Shown: piece by piece, positions 9,893 to 22,354 of the stretch
Numbering within the stretch: the first letter of the stretch is position 1
Layout: the number at the start of each line of letters is the position of its first letter
Assembly (NCBI GenBank): GCA_002104895.1
Contig: MCFG01000195.1
Span: 85,001 to 124,743 of the forward strand
Length of the DNA: 39,743 nt
Source: Anaeromyces robustus
Lineage: Eukaryota; Neocallimastigomycota; Neocallimastigomycetes; Neocallimastigales; Neocallimastigaceae
Direction of reading: 5' to 3'
Position numbers and translations under genes: made by a program
The notes under the pieces: model-generated
Database searches by the model: none
What the model saw: the letters and a program-made list of their open reading frames with translations, nothing else
What the model was told of the DNA's origin: nothing

Positions 9893-12800
9893 ATGTATTC
9901 ATATTTACCTCTGAGTAGTTCTGATAAAAATCCTGAAAGGATATCAAGGGTATATATATTTATCTATATTTTATCTATATATTTTGTTCTTTTCTTTTCT
10001 TTTTTTTTTATATAATATTTTTATAATATATTAACATTTTAAAATTTTTTATTATATTAAGGACGTTTATAAGAAAAAATATAAAATAATAAAAATTGTT
10101 AATAATATTACTACTATATGTCTTACAATATTAGGATTTTTCATATGTAAGCGAATATAATTAGATTTATTATTATTATATTTTATTTTTTTATTATTTT
10201 TATTGATATCAAAATAGATATAATTATTCATATTTGTATTAACTATATTATCTATTATATATATTTATAAAACAGTATTTAACGATGAAATAATGAATAA
10301 TATTTTTAAAAAGTCAACAAAACCTTTTAATATTATTTTTATGATATCTGATGGTATTATTTATTAAAATATAATAAATTAAAAATATATTTTCAATTAT
10401 ATATTGAACAATATTTTTAATATTATAAATATTTTTTTATTATATATATATATATTATCTTATCATAATATTAATATCAAAATATTTTACAGGTTTTGGA
10501 CCAACTTCTGAAACCTTTGGAAGAACATATTATCAAGTATATAATTAAATAAATAATTTAATATTTTGTAATAAATGAATATAAATATATTAACAAGTCC
10601 AAATAAAATATATTATATAATTGTATATACATATATATATTAAAAAAAAAAAAAAAAATAGCATATTAATAATTATTCTTATGATCATTTAACACCATTG
10701 GATAAAATACTTGTTGGTCAATCAAGAACTCGTTCTCACAATTCATTAATTACTGATAGTGCTGCAGGTGCAACTGCTTTTTCTTGTGGTCTTAAAACTT
10801 TTAATTATGGTGTTGCTGTTGACCCTAATAGTCGTCCATGTGCAACACTTTTAGAAGGTGCTCATGATAAGGGTATGCTTACTGGAATTGTTGTTACCTC
10901 AAGAATTACACATGGTAATTTTATATCATAATAATAATAAATAATAAATAATAAATAATAAATAATAAATAATAAATAATAAATAATAAATAATAAATAA
11001 TAATAAATAATAATAAATAATAAATAATAAATAATAAATAATAAATAATAAATAATAATAATAATAAATAATAAACAATAAATAATAATAAAAATAAATA
11101 AATAAATTATAATAATAGTAATAAATAATAATAAATTTTATAAATTTTTGTTTATTAATTATAATATATATATATATAAAGCCACTCCTGCTGCATTTTT
11201 AGGTCATGCTATTAACAGAAATGAAGAAGATTTTATTGCCTCATGGTTAGCTCCAAATATTACAAATGCTAAATATGATAGGTATATTTAAAAAATATAT
11301 ATATATATCTATATATCATATTATTATAAATAATAATATTTAATAATATTTAATATTCCTATTAATTATTATATTATATATTTTTTTTTTAAATTTTGTA
11401 ATATATATATATATATTATGGCTATTTTATTATTTTATCATTTTTTTTTAATATTTATATAAAGACAAGTTGATTTATTATTTGGTGGTGGTTTATGTCA
11501 TTTTATACCATCATATGAAAATGACAGTTGTCGTCAAGATGATGTAAATCTTCTTGAAGATACTGAATATTTCTTTATTAATGACAGAGCATCTTTCGAT
11601 AGATTAAATGATACAGGTGTATTACCAGTCATGGGTTTATTTACACCAGATGTAAGTATAAAAATATTTATATTTATTTATAAATAATAAATAATAAATA
11701 ATTATAATAAATAATAATCATAATAAATAATAATAATAATAAATAATAATAATAATAATAATTGAATTTTTTAAAACATATGTTTATTAATATTTTTTTT
11801 TGAAAGCATATGTCATTTGAAATTGATCGTGATCCTAAGAAAGAACCAGCCCTTTGGGAAATGGCTGAAAAAGCTCTTAGAATTTTATCAAAATCTGATA
11901 AGAATAAAAAGGGATTTTTCTTAATGATTGGTATGAAAATAATAATAATAGTAATAATAAAAGAATAATATATATGCATTTTTAATAAATAATTGAAACC
12001 TTTTTTTTTTTATTATTATTATATTATATTATATTAAAATAATATTAATATTTAAAATATATTATTTTAAAAAAAAAAAAAATATAGAGGGTTCAAGAAT
12101 TGATATGGCTGCCCATGGTAATGATCCAGCTGCTCATGCTAATGATATTCTTGCTTATTATAAAACAGTTGAAATTGTTCAAAAATTTGTTGATGAAAAT
12201 CCAAATACATTACTTGTTTCTGTATGTATTTATTTTATATTTATCTTAGTTAATTTTTTTTTTAAAATAATTTAAAAATTATCATTCTAATTATTTTAAT
12301 TATTTTATTTTTTTTTTAATTATTTAGGTATCTGACCATGAAACAGGAGGTCTTGCACTTGGTTATCAACCAACAAAAGTCTATCCTAAATATATTTGGT
12401 AAGAATTATTATAATTAATAATACAATATATAAACATGTATTATAATATATAAATATGTATTATTAAATATATATATATTTAATAATACAATGTATTAAT
12501 ATCAATTCTGATATTTTTTTTTTCAATAATATAGTATATTAATATATTAATATTTATTTTATTTTAATGTATATAAAAGGCATCCTGAAGTTATTTTAAA
12601 TGTAAAAAAATCAACCAATAAAGTTGCTTTAGAAATTGAAAAGATATTAAAATCGGGTAATAATAATAATGACGAAGAAGAAGATGATGACAGTAATACA
12701 GTTTATGATTTAACTACTAATATAATATATGAAAAGATGGGTATTGATGATGTTACTGAAGAAGAACTTAAATTTATTGTAGAATCTGATGTTGGTCGTC

Positions 12801-13036
12801 AAACTATGGAATTAGCTAATTATTTAGCTAAAATGGTTAGTCATCGTGCTAAAATTGCTTGGACAACTCATGGTCATAGTGGTGCTGATGTTAATCTTTA
12901 TGCTTATGGAAAAAATGCAGAACTTTTCCGTGGTAGTAAAGAAAATAATGAAATTGGTCGTATTATTGAAAAATTATTAGGAATAGATTTGAATAAATTA
13001 ACTAAACGTTTATTGTATGTTATTTAAAATTCTAAT

Positions 13037-13075
<39 letters not shown>

Positions 13076-13270
13076 TTATTATTATTATTATAATTTCATT
13101 TACATATATATATATATATTTTAAAAAACTTGACATATTAATTAATTAATATATATTTCATATACTTTTATTTTATATTATTTAGCTCTAATTATGAATT
13201 CCCAAAGAAGAATGTAACTACAAAAGTTTCAAAACCAAAATTTAAAGAAATACATTATCATATGAATTAA
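9893..13270 (+). CDS. Alkaline phosphatase, membrane-anchored, 12 exons, 550 aa
   Basis: Hydrolyses phosphate monoesters at alkaline pH using two Zn and one Mg (family knowledge). Exons: 9893-9949, 10062-10146, 10276-10353, 10493-10536, 10662-10914, 11182-11281, 11465-11651, 11807-11930, 12088-12221, 12328-12398, 12580-13014, 13186-13270. All introns are GT-AG and the total is divisible by three. Family motifs appear in order: the metal-binding Asp in MISDGFGP; the phosphoserine site TDSAAGATA; HXTPAA; IEGSRIDMAAHGND; VSDHETGG; and the Zn-ligand His of THGHSGADV. The N-terminus has no cleavable signal but has a hydrophobic helix (about residues 33-48, NITTICLTILGFF) after a basic stretch. This suggests a type II anchor, as in yeast vacuolar Pho8. 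An Asn/Asp/Glu-rich insert (about GNNNNDEEEDDD) interrupts the C-terminal part. Exon 12 replaces an in-frame stop just past 13014. Confidence 0.93.
10921..11105. repeat. (AATAAATAATAA)n simple repeat in a phosphatase intron
   Basis: AATAAT/AAATAAT units fill most of the fifth intron of the alkaline phosphatase gene. This is likely a length-variable microsatellite. Confidence 0.85.
13025..13091. repeat. (TTTA)n then (TTA)n microsatellite in the last phosphatase intron
   Basis: Uninterrupted TTTA units followed by ATT units directly after the donor site of the last intron. Confidence 0.8.
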
Positions 13271-13635
13271 ATAATATAATTAATAATTTGTAAATAATAA
13301 AAATAATTTATAGATAAAAAAATTTTTTTGTAAATATAATAACTATTTATTTATATTTATATATATTCTCTGTTTGCTTATTCATTTTTTTTTAACTCTT
13401 ATTATCTCAAAATTTAATTTATTAAATATAAAAAAATAGTTTTTTTATTTTATATATTATATTTATATTAGTTTTATTTATTATTCAAGTTTATTTGAAA
13501 CTCGAATATAAATAAAATTAAATATTAATTTAAAATTAATAATAATAAATAAAAAAGATAAAAAATAAGATAAAAAATTAAAAAATGTCATAACATATCA
13601 AATATATATATATTTATATATGATAAAAAAAGATC

Positions 13636-13678
13636 AATAGTAAACTTTATATAATTATTATATATAAAGCTTACTATT
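13636..13678. repeat. Hairpin, 18-bp stem with one mismatch
   Basis: Arms 13636-13653 (AATAGTAAACTTTATATA) and 13661-13678 are complementary at 17 of 18 positions, with a 7-nt loop. A structured RNA or a transcript-end signal is possible; no other support is visible. Confidence 0.5.
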
Positions 13679-14255
13679 TATTCTTTTCCTAAATATATAT
13701 ATATTTTGACAAAAAAAAAAAAAAGAAAGAAAAAAACTTTTTGTTTTTTTTAATATAATGTGTCATTAACAATAATTTTAATTATCAAAAAAAGAATTTA
13801 TCTTTATCTAAATTGCTTGTCTGTCAAGATTAACAAAATATTTGTAATAATAATAGAATATATAAATAAAAATATAATTATTTATATATTAAGGATATAT
13901 TATGTAATATATTATATAATAATTCAAATTTGATTATATAAATAATTTTTTCTTTTTTTTTTATTTAATTATATATATAATTAAATTTAATTTAATTTAA
14001 TTTATTATTTTATTTATAATTAAAAAAATTATTAAAAAAAAATATAAAACAATAATAATAATAAAAGAATTATTATTAAGTTTTTTTCATAATAAATAAT
14101 AATAATAATAGTAATAATAATAATAATTTATTTTTTTATTCATTTATATATATATAATTGTACTACTAAATTTATATTTTTATAAACCATAAATCAAATT
14201 TTTCTAAGCTAAAAATTTGTGGTTTACACCTAAACATTAATGATCTTAATAATAA

Positions 14256-14420
14256 TTTGTGGCTTTAATTATAAATTATACATTTAATACATTATGTTAC
14301 ATACATCACAGACTATTTAATAAAAGACCAATAATTGAAGGAGAATATAATGTATCTAAAATTAAAAATGTAAAATGTAAATGTAGTTATCAAATATTTT
14401 CTATAATTGTAATGAATTAA
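14256..14420 (+). pseudogene. Possible relic of a coding exon (54 open codons, no start)
   Basis: An open frame from just after a TAA at 14253 to a TAA at 14418-14420 reads ...TLCYIHHRLFNKRP, then IIEGEYNVSKIKNVKCKCSY and IFSIIVMN. Codon content (GAA, GGA, CAT, AGA, TGT) is unlike the surrounding A/T simple sequence. There is no initiating Met and no convincing upstream exon. It could be the last exon of a decayed gene. No family is recognised. Confidence 0.3.
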
Positions 14421-14440
14421 TTTAATTAGAAAAAAAAAAA

Positions 14441-14476
<36 letters not shown>

Positions 14477-15364
14477 TATTATTTATTATATAATAATATT
14501 AAATAAGAAAGATTACAAAAGAAAAAAAAAAAAAAAATTAATTAAAAGTAATTAATTTATTATATATTATTATATTATATTAATATTTATAATTATATAA
14601 AAAATTTTTTATAGTAAAAAAAAAAAAAAAAAAAATTTTTTTTCTCTTATTAAAATTATATTCAATTTTTTTGATTACTTTATATGAAGATGCTTAAATT
14701 TTATTTTATTTGAATGATTTAACAATTAAAGAGAAATAAAATAAAATTACAAGATACTATTCAATTAATTAATCAAAAAAGAAAACAAAATAACACGAAG
14801 CAACTTTTAATATTTATGATCAATTTATATAACTAATATATACTTTTAATAATAACGTAATGATTGATTTAAATATTATTTTTTTTTTTAAATAATATAT
14901 TTTTAATCAGGATTTAATATCAAGATATTTTATTTTATAAATAAATAAATAAATAAATAAATTGAATTTAAAAAAAAAAAGAATAATTGATAAACTTCAA
15001 AAAAAAAATAAAAATAAATTTTATTTATTTATTTATATATAAAATATAAATCTGATTAATAAAAAAAAACTTATTAGTTCCATTAGTTTCTATTATTTTC
15101 TATCAATTATATTTTTAAAATTAATTTTATATTTTTATTTATATGAAAAAAGTGGAATAATATATAATTTTTTTAATAATCAGTATATTAAATTTATGAT
15201 TAAATTAAAAAAAAAAATAATATTACAATAATTCAATATATAATATGATAATTACTAATCTATATTTTATTTTTATATTTATTTTTTATTTTTGATGTAT
15301 TATTTATAGATTTTTGATTTTTGTATAATACTTAATAATAATAACAATATAATAAATAATAAAT

Positions 15365-18300
15365 ATGGGTTCAAGATATAATTCGCGGAATGATGATTAT
15401 TTAAAGAAATTGAGAGATCAATATACAAATCAACTAAATCAATTAAAATCAATTTTCAGTGATTGGGAAGATCAAGATTTATTAATGACTCTTGAAGATG
15501 TTGGTGGAGATCTTGAATTAGCTGTTAATAGAATTACAGATGGTTAATATTTAACTTAAAATATAACATATTATATTTATTGAGAATAATTGAAAAAAAT
15601 TATTGAAAAAAAGAGAAAATATATTATTTATAAAAAGAATAATAAATGAAAGAGATTATTTATTAAATTATTAATTAATAAATTTTAAATTTTAGTAATC
15701 TTAATTGAGAAAAGTTTTTTTATTAAAAAATAAAAGAAAATTCTAGATAAGTATTTTAATATCTTTTAATAATTATCATATATATAATAGGTTTTGCACA
15801 ACAATGGGGTAAAGTTGAAAGAAAACATAATAAACCAAAATCTACTCAAACAAAAGATAATGAAAATGATCGTGCACAACGTAATTCATCACGAGGTAGT
15901 AATAGAGGTCGTGGTGGTTAGTATTTAAAACTATTAATAATTTAAAAATTTTATTTTTTATTTGATATATTGAAAGAATTCTAAATAAATAAATAAATAA
16001 TTAATTAATTAAATATATAAATATATATAAATTTTTTAATTATAAAATAAGGTGGTATGGCCGGTCGTGGCGGTTATAGTGGTCGTGGTAGAGGCCGTGG
16101 CGGCAAAGGTACATATATTTATAAATAAATTTATTTTTAATAAAAAAGTTAATTAGATATTAGATATTTTATTTTAATATTATGAAAAAATAATAATAAA
16201 ATTTTAACAATAAAATTTTATTTTAATAAAATATTAGGTGGAATGGGAAGAAATCACAGTAATCAAGGTCAAAATTTAAATAATAAAACTTCAAATAGTT
16301 CAATACAAAATAAGAGAAATCATGAAAAGAATGCTAATATTGATAATACTATCGTAGAGGAAAAAGCAAATGAAATTTCAAAGTCTGAAAATAAAGAAAA
16401 TAAGAATGAAAATAAACAAAATAATTGGAAACCAAAGGGTGCTTGGGGTAAAGGTGCTCCAGGTTCTAATCATGATCAAAATAAAAATCATAATAATACT
16501 CCAGCTGCTGCTGCTCAAAATATACCATCTTCTGAAAATATTAATAAATCAACTAAACAAAATACAGCTCCAGAAGCTGAAGTAAAGAAAGTTAATCCAC
16601 CAAAACCAAAAATAACTTATGCTCAAATATTAAAGTAATTATAAATTTAAAAAAAAAAATTATTATAGAGAAAATAGAATAGAAGAAATATTATTATATA
16701 TTTATATGTATATATTTTTCATTTATAATAAATAAGTAAATATATCTATTAACTAAATTAAATAATTTTCTATATTTATTAAAAATAAAAAAAAAAAAAA
16801 ACATTAGACCTGCTTCAAAACCTACATCACCAAAGAAGCCTCATCCAAAACCAAAACCAGCAGAAGAAACCAAAAAAGAAACAGAAAAAAAGGAAGTAAA
16901 AACTGAACAAAAAGCAACAGAAACTACAGTAGTAGAAGATAAAGAAAAGAAAGAATCAGCTACAAAGAAAACTGAAGAAGCTCAAAAAACTGAAGCTCCA
17001 TCAGAAGCATCTCCAGTAAAAGAAACTCCAAAACCTGCTGAAAAGGTTGAAGTTAAAAAACCAACTACTCCAAAGGCTGAAGCTGCTAAAATCAATAATG
17101 CTACTACACCAAAGGGTAAACAAGCTAATAATCAAAATTCTATTCCACCAGGTTTCAAACAATCTAGACCAATAATTTCTAGAAAACTTAAACAAGAAGT
17201 TGCTGTCGTTATGCCAATGAATAATAATAGACACACTCACGGTGTTCAATTTGGTTCTTTAAAATCTAACAGTCTTGATATTGAAGAAGATAAACCAGAA
17301 ACAAAGAAGGAAAGTACTACTTCAGAAACTACTACACCAGCTCCAGCTGCTTCTACCCCAGTTTCTGTTGAAGTTAAAGCTGAACAAGAACAAACTCAAG
17401 AACAAACTCAAGAACAAACTAAAGCTAATAAGAATCATGCTAACCACCAACAAAATGCTAATCATCAACAAAATGCTAACCGTCACAATAACAAAAATAA
17501 TAATAATTCAGTTCCAGCTACTAATGCTACTGCCAATGCACCAGTTGCCAATAATACTAATATAAATGGTAATATTGCTGCTACTACAGCTACTACAGCT
17601 GCTACTATTACAGCAACCACTACTGCTTCTATTCAATCAAACATTATGGCTTCTACTACTACTCAAACTCATAATGTTCAAAAGACTGAACAACCACAAG
17701 TTCAACAACAACAAGCTTACTATAATAATGGTATTAACAATGGTACCCATAATGCTAACAATATCTTAAATCGTTATGGTTACACTCAAAATCAACAAAT
17801 ACCAGGTATTCAATTTAGTGCTAATCATTTAAGTGGTGTTCCAGATTATTCAAATATTTATAATGCTGACCCACAACTTCGTGGTTTTATGGTAAAAATT
17901 CTTTTTTTTTTCTTTTATTTTTTAAAAAATTCGATTTAATACTATTAATTATTATGAATTTCAGTTTTAATATTTATTAATATTATTTTGAATTTCAATT
18001 TTAATATTTATTAATGTTTTTTTTTTATATTTATTTCACATATATATATATATTATTAATTTTTTTTTTCCTTTTTCAAAAAATCAAAATAAATAGGGTT
18101 ACTATGATCCAACTTTCACTGGTGCTACTCAAAATCCAAATTACAATAACCAAAATAGAGAATCAAAATACCAAGGTCAAGATATCTCAGCTACAACTGT
18201 TTCTCAACCATCACCACATGCAGCTGTTTCTCAACAAATGCAACAACCACAAGCTTATCCAAACATTCCTTTCTATAATTATCAATTTATGCCATATGGT

Positions 18301-18704
18301 CTTTCTTACAATCAATCCTATCCACAATCTTTCCAACCATTTGTTCAAAAGAACCCATATTTATATCACCCACTTAATCAACCAGTCTCTACTACTACTA
18401 CTACTACCAATCAAAAAACTGCTAGTCAATTAGGTACTAATAGTTTCTCTTATATGAACCAAAACAATCAACAACATCATATGTATCATTCTCAAATTGA
18501 CGATATGCAAAATCAAGAATATATGAAGAATTTTAATAACAATGCTCAAGGTACTTTTCAAAACTTTTCATTAAGTAATGCTTCTTTACAACAACAAACT
18601 AGCACTACTAGTGGTCAAATGCAAGTTGGTCAAAAAGAGAATACTTCTTCTAATACTAATACCCAAACTCCTTCCAATAATTACAATAAAACTCAAGTAA
18701 GTTT

Positions 18705-18739
<35 letters not shown>

Positions 18740-19049
18740 TAAAAATAAGAAAAAAATAAAATAAAATATGTAATAATATATAATAAAAATATAAAAAAAA
18801 AGTAAAAAAAAATAAAAATAAATAAGAAATTAATTTTTTTTTTCAATAAAAAATAATATTTGCATTATTATATATATATAGCAATACCAAGGAACTACTT
18901 TATCTGGTACTGGTAATGTTACTGCTCCAATGACTACTACTCAAAATAGTTATTATTATAATAATCATTATAATACCAACTTACAACAAAATGCAGGTTA
19001 TCAAGGAGGTAACATGCGTGGTTATTCTTGGAATAATGGAAGCAGTTAA
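15365..19049 (+). CDS. Def1/UBAP2-like protein: CUE/UBA-type domain, RGG box, Gln/Asn/Thr-rich tail (869 aa)
   Basis: Exons: 15365-15542, 15791-15916, 16052-16108, 16238-16634, 16808-17891, 18097-18696, 18882-19049. The total of 2610 nt is in frame throughout. Residues about 20-68 (LKSIFSDWEDQDLLMTLEDV, GGDLELAVNRI, then FAQQWGKVE) match the ubiquitin-binding CUE/UBA-like domain of yeast Def1 and animal UBAP2/UBAP2L. Those proteins act in RNA polymerase II turnover or stress-granule/ribosome ubiquitin pathways. An RGG/GRG block (about 95-122, partly encoded by small exon 3) follows, as in UBAP2L. Then come Lys/Glu/Pro/Ala-rich sequence, a VQFGSL motif (399-404) typical of UBAP2-type proteins, and a long Gln/Asn/Thr/Tyr-rich region of prion-like composition to the C-terminus (GNMRGYSWNNGSS). 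The RGG exons have notably high GC. Orthology is inferred from motif order. Confidence 0.88.
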
Positions 19050-19200
19050 ATTTTTTAAAAGAAAAAAAGAAATTTTAAAAATTATTAAGAAATTTTTTTT
19101 TTTTTAAAAAAAGTTTATTAGAAGAAAAAATTCTATTTTTTTTATATATATATTAAAAAAATTATAAATTCTCATACTACCAATATAATTATATATATAA

Positions 19201-19232
<32 letters not shown>

Positions 19233-19555
19233 CCATAATGCAATTTCCATTTTATTAAGATTTATATATATACATACTTTTTTTTAATTTTAATTTTTTT
19301 TATATAATTATTTATATATAACAACTAAAAAAAAAAAAAGAAAAAAAAAAAAAAGACATTAAAGAATTTATTTCTTTTTTAAATTTCTTGTTATTATTAT
19401 TTTTTTTATTATGTTTCTTTTAAATAATCTTTTATATATTTCTTTTTTTTTTTTATTTATTATTTATTTTCATTATTATTAATTTTTTTTTTTTTTTTTG
19501 ACTTATTTTTAATTTTTTACTTCCTTTTTTTTATATTAAAAAAAAAAAAGTTAAG

Positions 19556-19587
<32 letters not shown>

Positions 19588-20108
19588 AGATAAAAAGATA
19601 AAGAAAAAAAAAAAAAGGAAAAGAAAAGATTATTAAGAAACATATTTAGTATTTTTTTATTAAATATATTTATTATATTCGGGAATTACTAATAGACTTG
19701 ATATATATATGTTTTTTTATATTATTTTTCTCTCTTTTTTTTTTATTTTTTTTTTAATTTTACCTATTTCAATTTTTTTTTCTTTACTAATAAAAATGAA
19801 AAAATATTATAATTAATAATATTTTTTTAAGGTTTTCTTTTTTCTTTTCTTTTTTTTATTTTGTTTTATTTTACTTATATATATATATATATATAATTTA
19901 CCTTGAAATATTATATCAAAATATTTATATATAATATATATATATAAACTAAAAATAAAAAAAAAAAGAAAGAAAGAAACAAACAAAAAGAGAAAAAAAA
20001 ATTGAAAAAAGAAAAAGAAAAAGAAAAAAAAAAAAAAAAAAAGAAGAAAAATTAATAAGAAACAATTTTTTTTAATAGGTTTTAGTTTTTAAAAAATATA
20101 ATTAATTA

Positions 20109-20109
<1 letters not shown>

Positions 20110-20154
<45 letters not shown>
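20110..20154. repeat. (AAT)n microsatellite
   Basis: About 15 uninterrupted TAA/AAT units. Confidence 0.9.
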
Positions 20155-20369
20155 GCAAACAAAAATAATTTTTTTTTTATTAAATAAAAAAATATAATAA
20201 AATAAAAATAAAAAAAATAAAAAATAAAAAAAAAAAAAAAAAAGAAAGTAAAAAAAAATTAAAGAAAAAAAAGAAAGATAAAAAATAGAAAAGAAAAAGA
20301 AAAGAAAAAGAAAGAAAAAGAATAGAAAAGTTAGAAAAAATATATAAAAGATATAAATTTTATTTTATA

Positions 20370-20545
20370 GTAATAATACTAATAATAATACTAATAATAG
20401 TAACTATGATAGTAATAATAACAATAAATAATTATGATAATACTAATACTAATACTAATAATACTAATACTAATACTGAAAATGAAAATAATAATAATAC
20501 TAATACTAATACTAATACTAATAATAATAATAACAATAATGATGA
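20370..20545. repeat. Degenerate AATACT/AAT repeat
   Basis: Runs of AATACT and AAT units. Read on the plus strand they give Asn-Thr repeats; read on the minus strand, Leu-Val repeats. Typical of dictyostelid simple sequence. Confidence 0.7.
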
Positions 20546-20985
20546 TAAAAAAGTTGAAAAGGAGAAGAAAAAAAAGATATATACATATATATTTATAATA
20601 ATAATGAAATAAAACTCTTTGTGGTTAATTCTTTTTTTTTTTTTTTTAAACAAAAGAAAAAATAAATAAATAAATAAATATAAAATATAAAAAAATTCAT
20701 AACCTATTAATTACAAATACAAATAAATAAACAAACAAACAAATAAATAAAATATATAAAATATATATATATATATACAGACATATATACACACACGTCA
20801 TTAAGAAATAATATTAAGAAATAATAATAATAATAATAATAAAAACTTAAAAAAAAATAGAAAAGAAAAGAATTAAATAAAAAATTAAAAAAAATATATA
20901 CCTCTTTTTATATATATATATATATTATTTTTATTTTATTATTCAATCTATTAAATTTAATTATTATATAAATAAAAAAAAAGAA

Positions 20986-21019
20986 GATAGCATAGCATAG
21001 CATAGTATAGCATAGCATA
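20986..21019. repeat. (CATAG)n tandem run
   Basis: Seven pentamers of the CATAG/TATAG type in tandem. Unusual here because the unit contains both C and G. Confidence 0.85.
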
Positions 21020-21386
21020 ATTTAAGAAAAAAAATTAAATAAAAAAAGATTACTAAATACAAATAAGAAACAAAATATTAAGAATAAAAATAAGAAATAA
21101 GAAATAAAAATAAAAATAAAATTAAATAAAAAAAAAAAAAAGCAGTTTATTATTTGTCAATATCATCATCAATTGATAAAAAAAAAAAAAAAAAGAGGAT
21201 ATAAAAAAAAAGAGAGAGAATATATATATATTATATAAGTATCATTTTAATTCAACTTTTTTTTATCAATTACTAATTTAATTTGAGATACAACAATTTA
21301 GTATTAGATAATCTTATCATTATTTTTTATATAAAAATAATGAATATATATTTAAAAAAATATTTTAAACCAGGTATAAAATTAAA

Positions 21387-21536
21387 CTATTCATGACTAT
21401 TACTACTACTATTACAACTATTATTAACATTACTATTAATATCATTAGAGGTATTATCATTAGAAGTATTATTATTAGAAGTATTATTATTAAAAGTATT
21501 ATAACAAGTTTTGACTATCTTATTAATAATATTCAT
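21387..21536 (-). CDS. Possible small gene, 49 aa, Asn/Ser/Thr-rich
   Basis: ATG at 21536 to TAG at 21387, reading MNIINKIVKTCYNTFNNNTS, then Asn/Ser/Thr-rich repeats ending SNSHE. The segment has clearly more G/C than the flanks on both sides, as genes in this window do. It has a non-repetitive start with Cys, Lys and Tyr. Against it: the tail is simple repeat, it ends in TAG where every other gene here uses TAA, and no homologue is recognised. It may be a real small protein, an exon of a larger gene, or a chance frame. Confidence 0.3.
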   Translation of the reverse strand: MNIINKIVKTCYNTFNNNTSNNNTSNDNTSNDINSNVNNSCNSSSNSHE

Positions 21537-22323
21537 GATTAATGATTATTACAATACTTTTTCTATTAGTATTATTACTTAATTATTAAATTATTTTATT
21601 TTTAATTATTATTAAAATTAGTATTTATTTTTTAATTTTTTATTTTATATTTTGTGTATAATAAAAATTAATTAATTTTTATTAAAGAAATTTCATATGA
21701 TTTAAGTTTTTATTTTTTTTTTTGTGAAACAATAATAAATAATAGATTTATGACTTAATTTATTTAAAATAATAATTTTTATTATAATAAAAAAATTTAA
21801 TGTTAAAAATTATTAATATTAATCAGTAATAACCTGCAATAACCTGCCATAATCTGATTTATTAAAAGTAATCTTTTTTTTTTTTTTAAGTTAAGAGTTT
21901 ATAATAAAAACTTGGTATTTATCGACTATACTTATCATAAATAATAAATATAAATAAAGATTTATCTATGTATTCTATATTCCAAAGTAATTGACTTTCT
22001 GTTATATTATATAATAAAAACATAATTTTTAAAGTAGTTTTTTTTTTTTTTTTTCTTTTTAATTTTCCAACTCTCTTTAGAAATAATTTAGATATTTCAA
22101 TCTCTTTTTTTTTCTAGTATATATCTATAGTTAATGAATGATAAAACTTCAACTTTTATTTTTTTTAAATATCACTTATCAAAAGTAATTATTATTATAT
22201 ATTCTTCACCTTAATCAAAAAATTAATATTAAAATTTTTACGCCATTGTATTATGTATTATTTATTATTAAATTTTATTTATTAATAATTATTATTAACA
22301 AATAATATTTAATAATAGTTTAA

Positions 22324-22354
<31 letters not shown>

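Larger units (their letters stand above)
13271..15364. other. Gene-free region between phosphatase and Def1-like genes
   Basis: A/T-rich spacer with microsatellites ((ATT)n at about 14441-14476). Three items stand out. One is a hairpin at 13636-13678. The second is a bipartite hairpin at 14184-14225. The third is an open stretch at 14256-14420 with coding-like codons but no usable start. TATA-like and A-rich sequence before 15365 probably serves the next gene. Confidence 0.5.
19050..21386. other. Long simple-sequence region downstream of the Def1-like gene
   Basis: Contains long T runs, then strand-asymmetric purine runs (about 19545-19640, 19955-20045, 20215-20335) with GAAAA units. Also present are (AAT)n at 20110-20154, AATACT-type repeats at 20370-20545 and a (CATAG)n run at 20986-21019. 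The AATACT stretch can be read as Asn/Thr repeats but has no independent sign of being a gene. The 3' UTR of the upstream gene must lie at the start. Confidence 0.5.

Noticed and set aside
13007-13026. In-frame stop TAA at 13024-13026 as the end of the alkaline phosphatase
   Set aside because: A GTATGT donor at 13015 and a TTTAG acceptor at 13185 join in frame to a coding-like last exon ending in TAA at 13270; a truncated readthrough form remains possible.
17001-18433. Several additional frames inside the Def1-like gene
   Set aside because: They are shadows in other frames; the chosen frame continues through seven exons with family motifs.
20406-20653. Asn/Thr-rich frame on plus and Leu/Val-rich frame on minus
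   Set aside because: Both are readings of the AATACT/AAT simple repeat; no splice sites or higher-complexity sequence adjoin.
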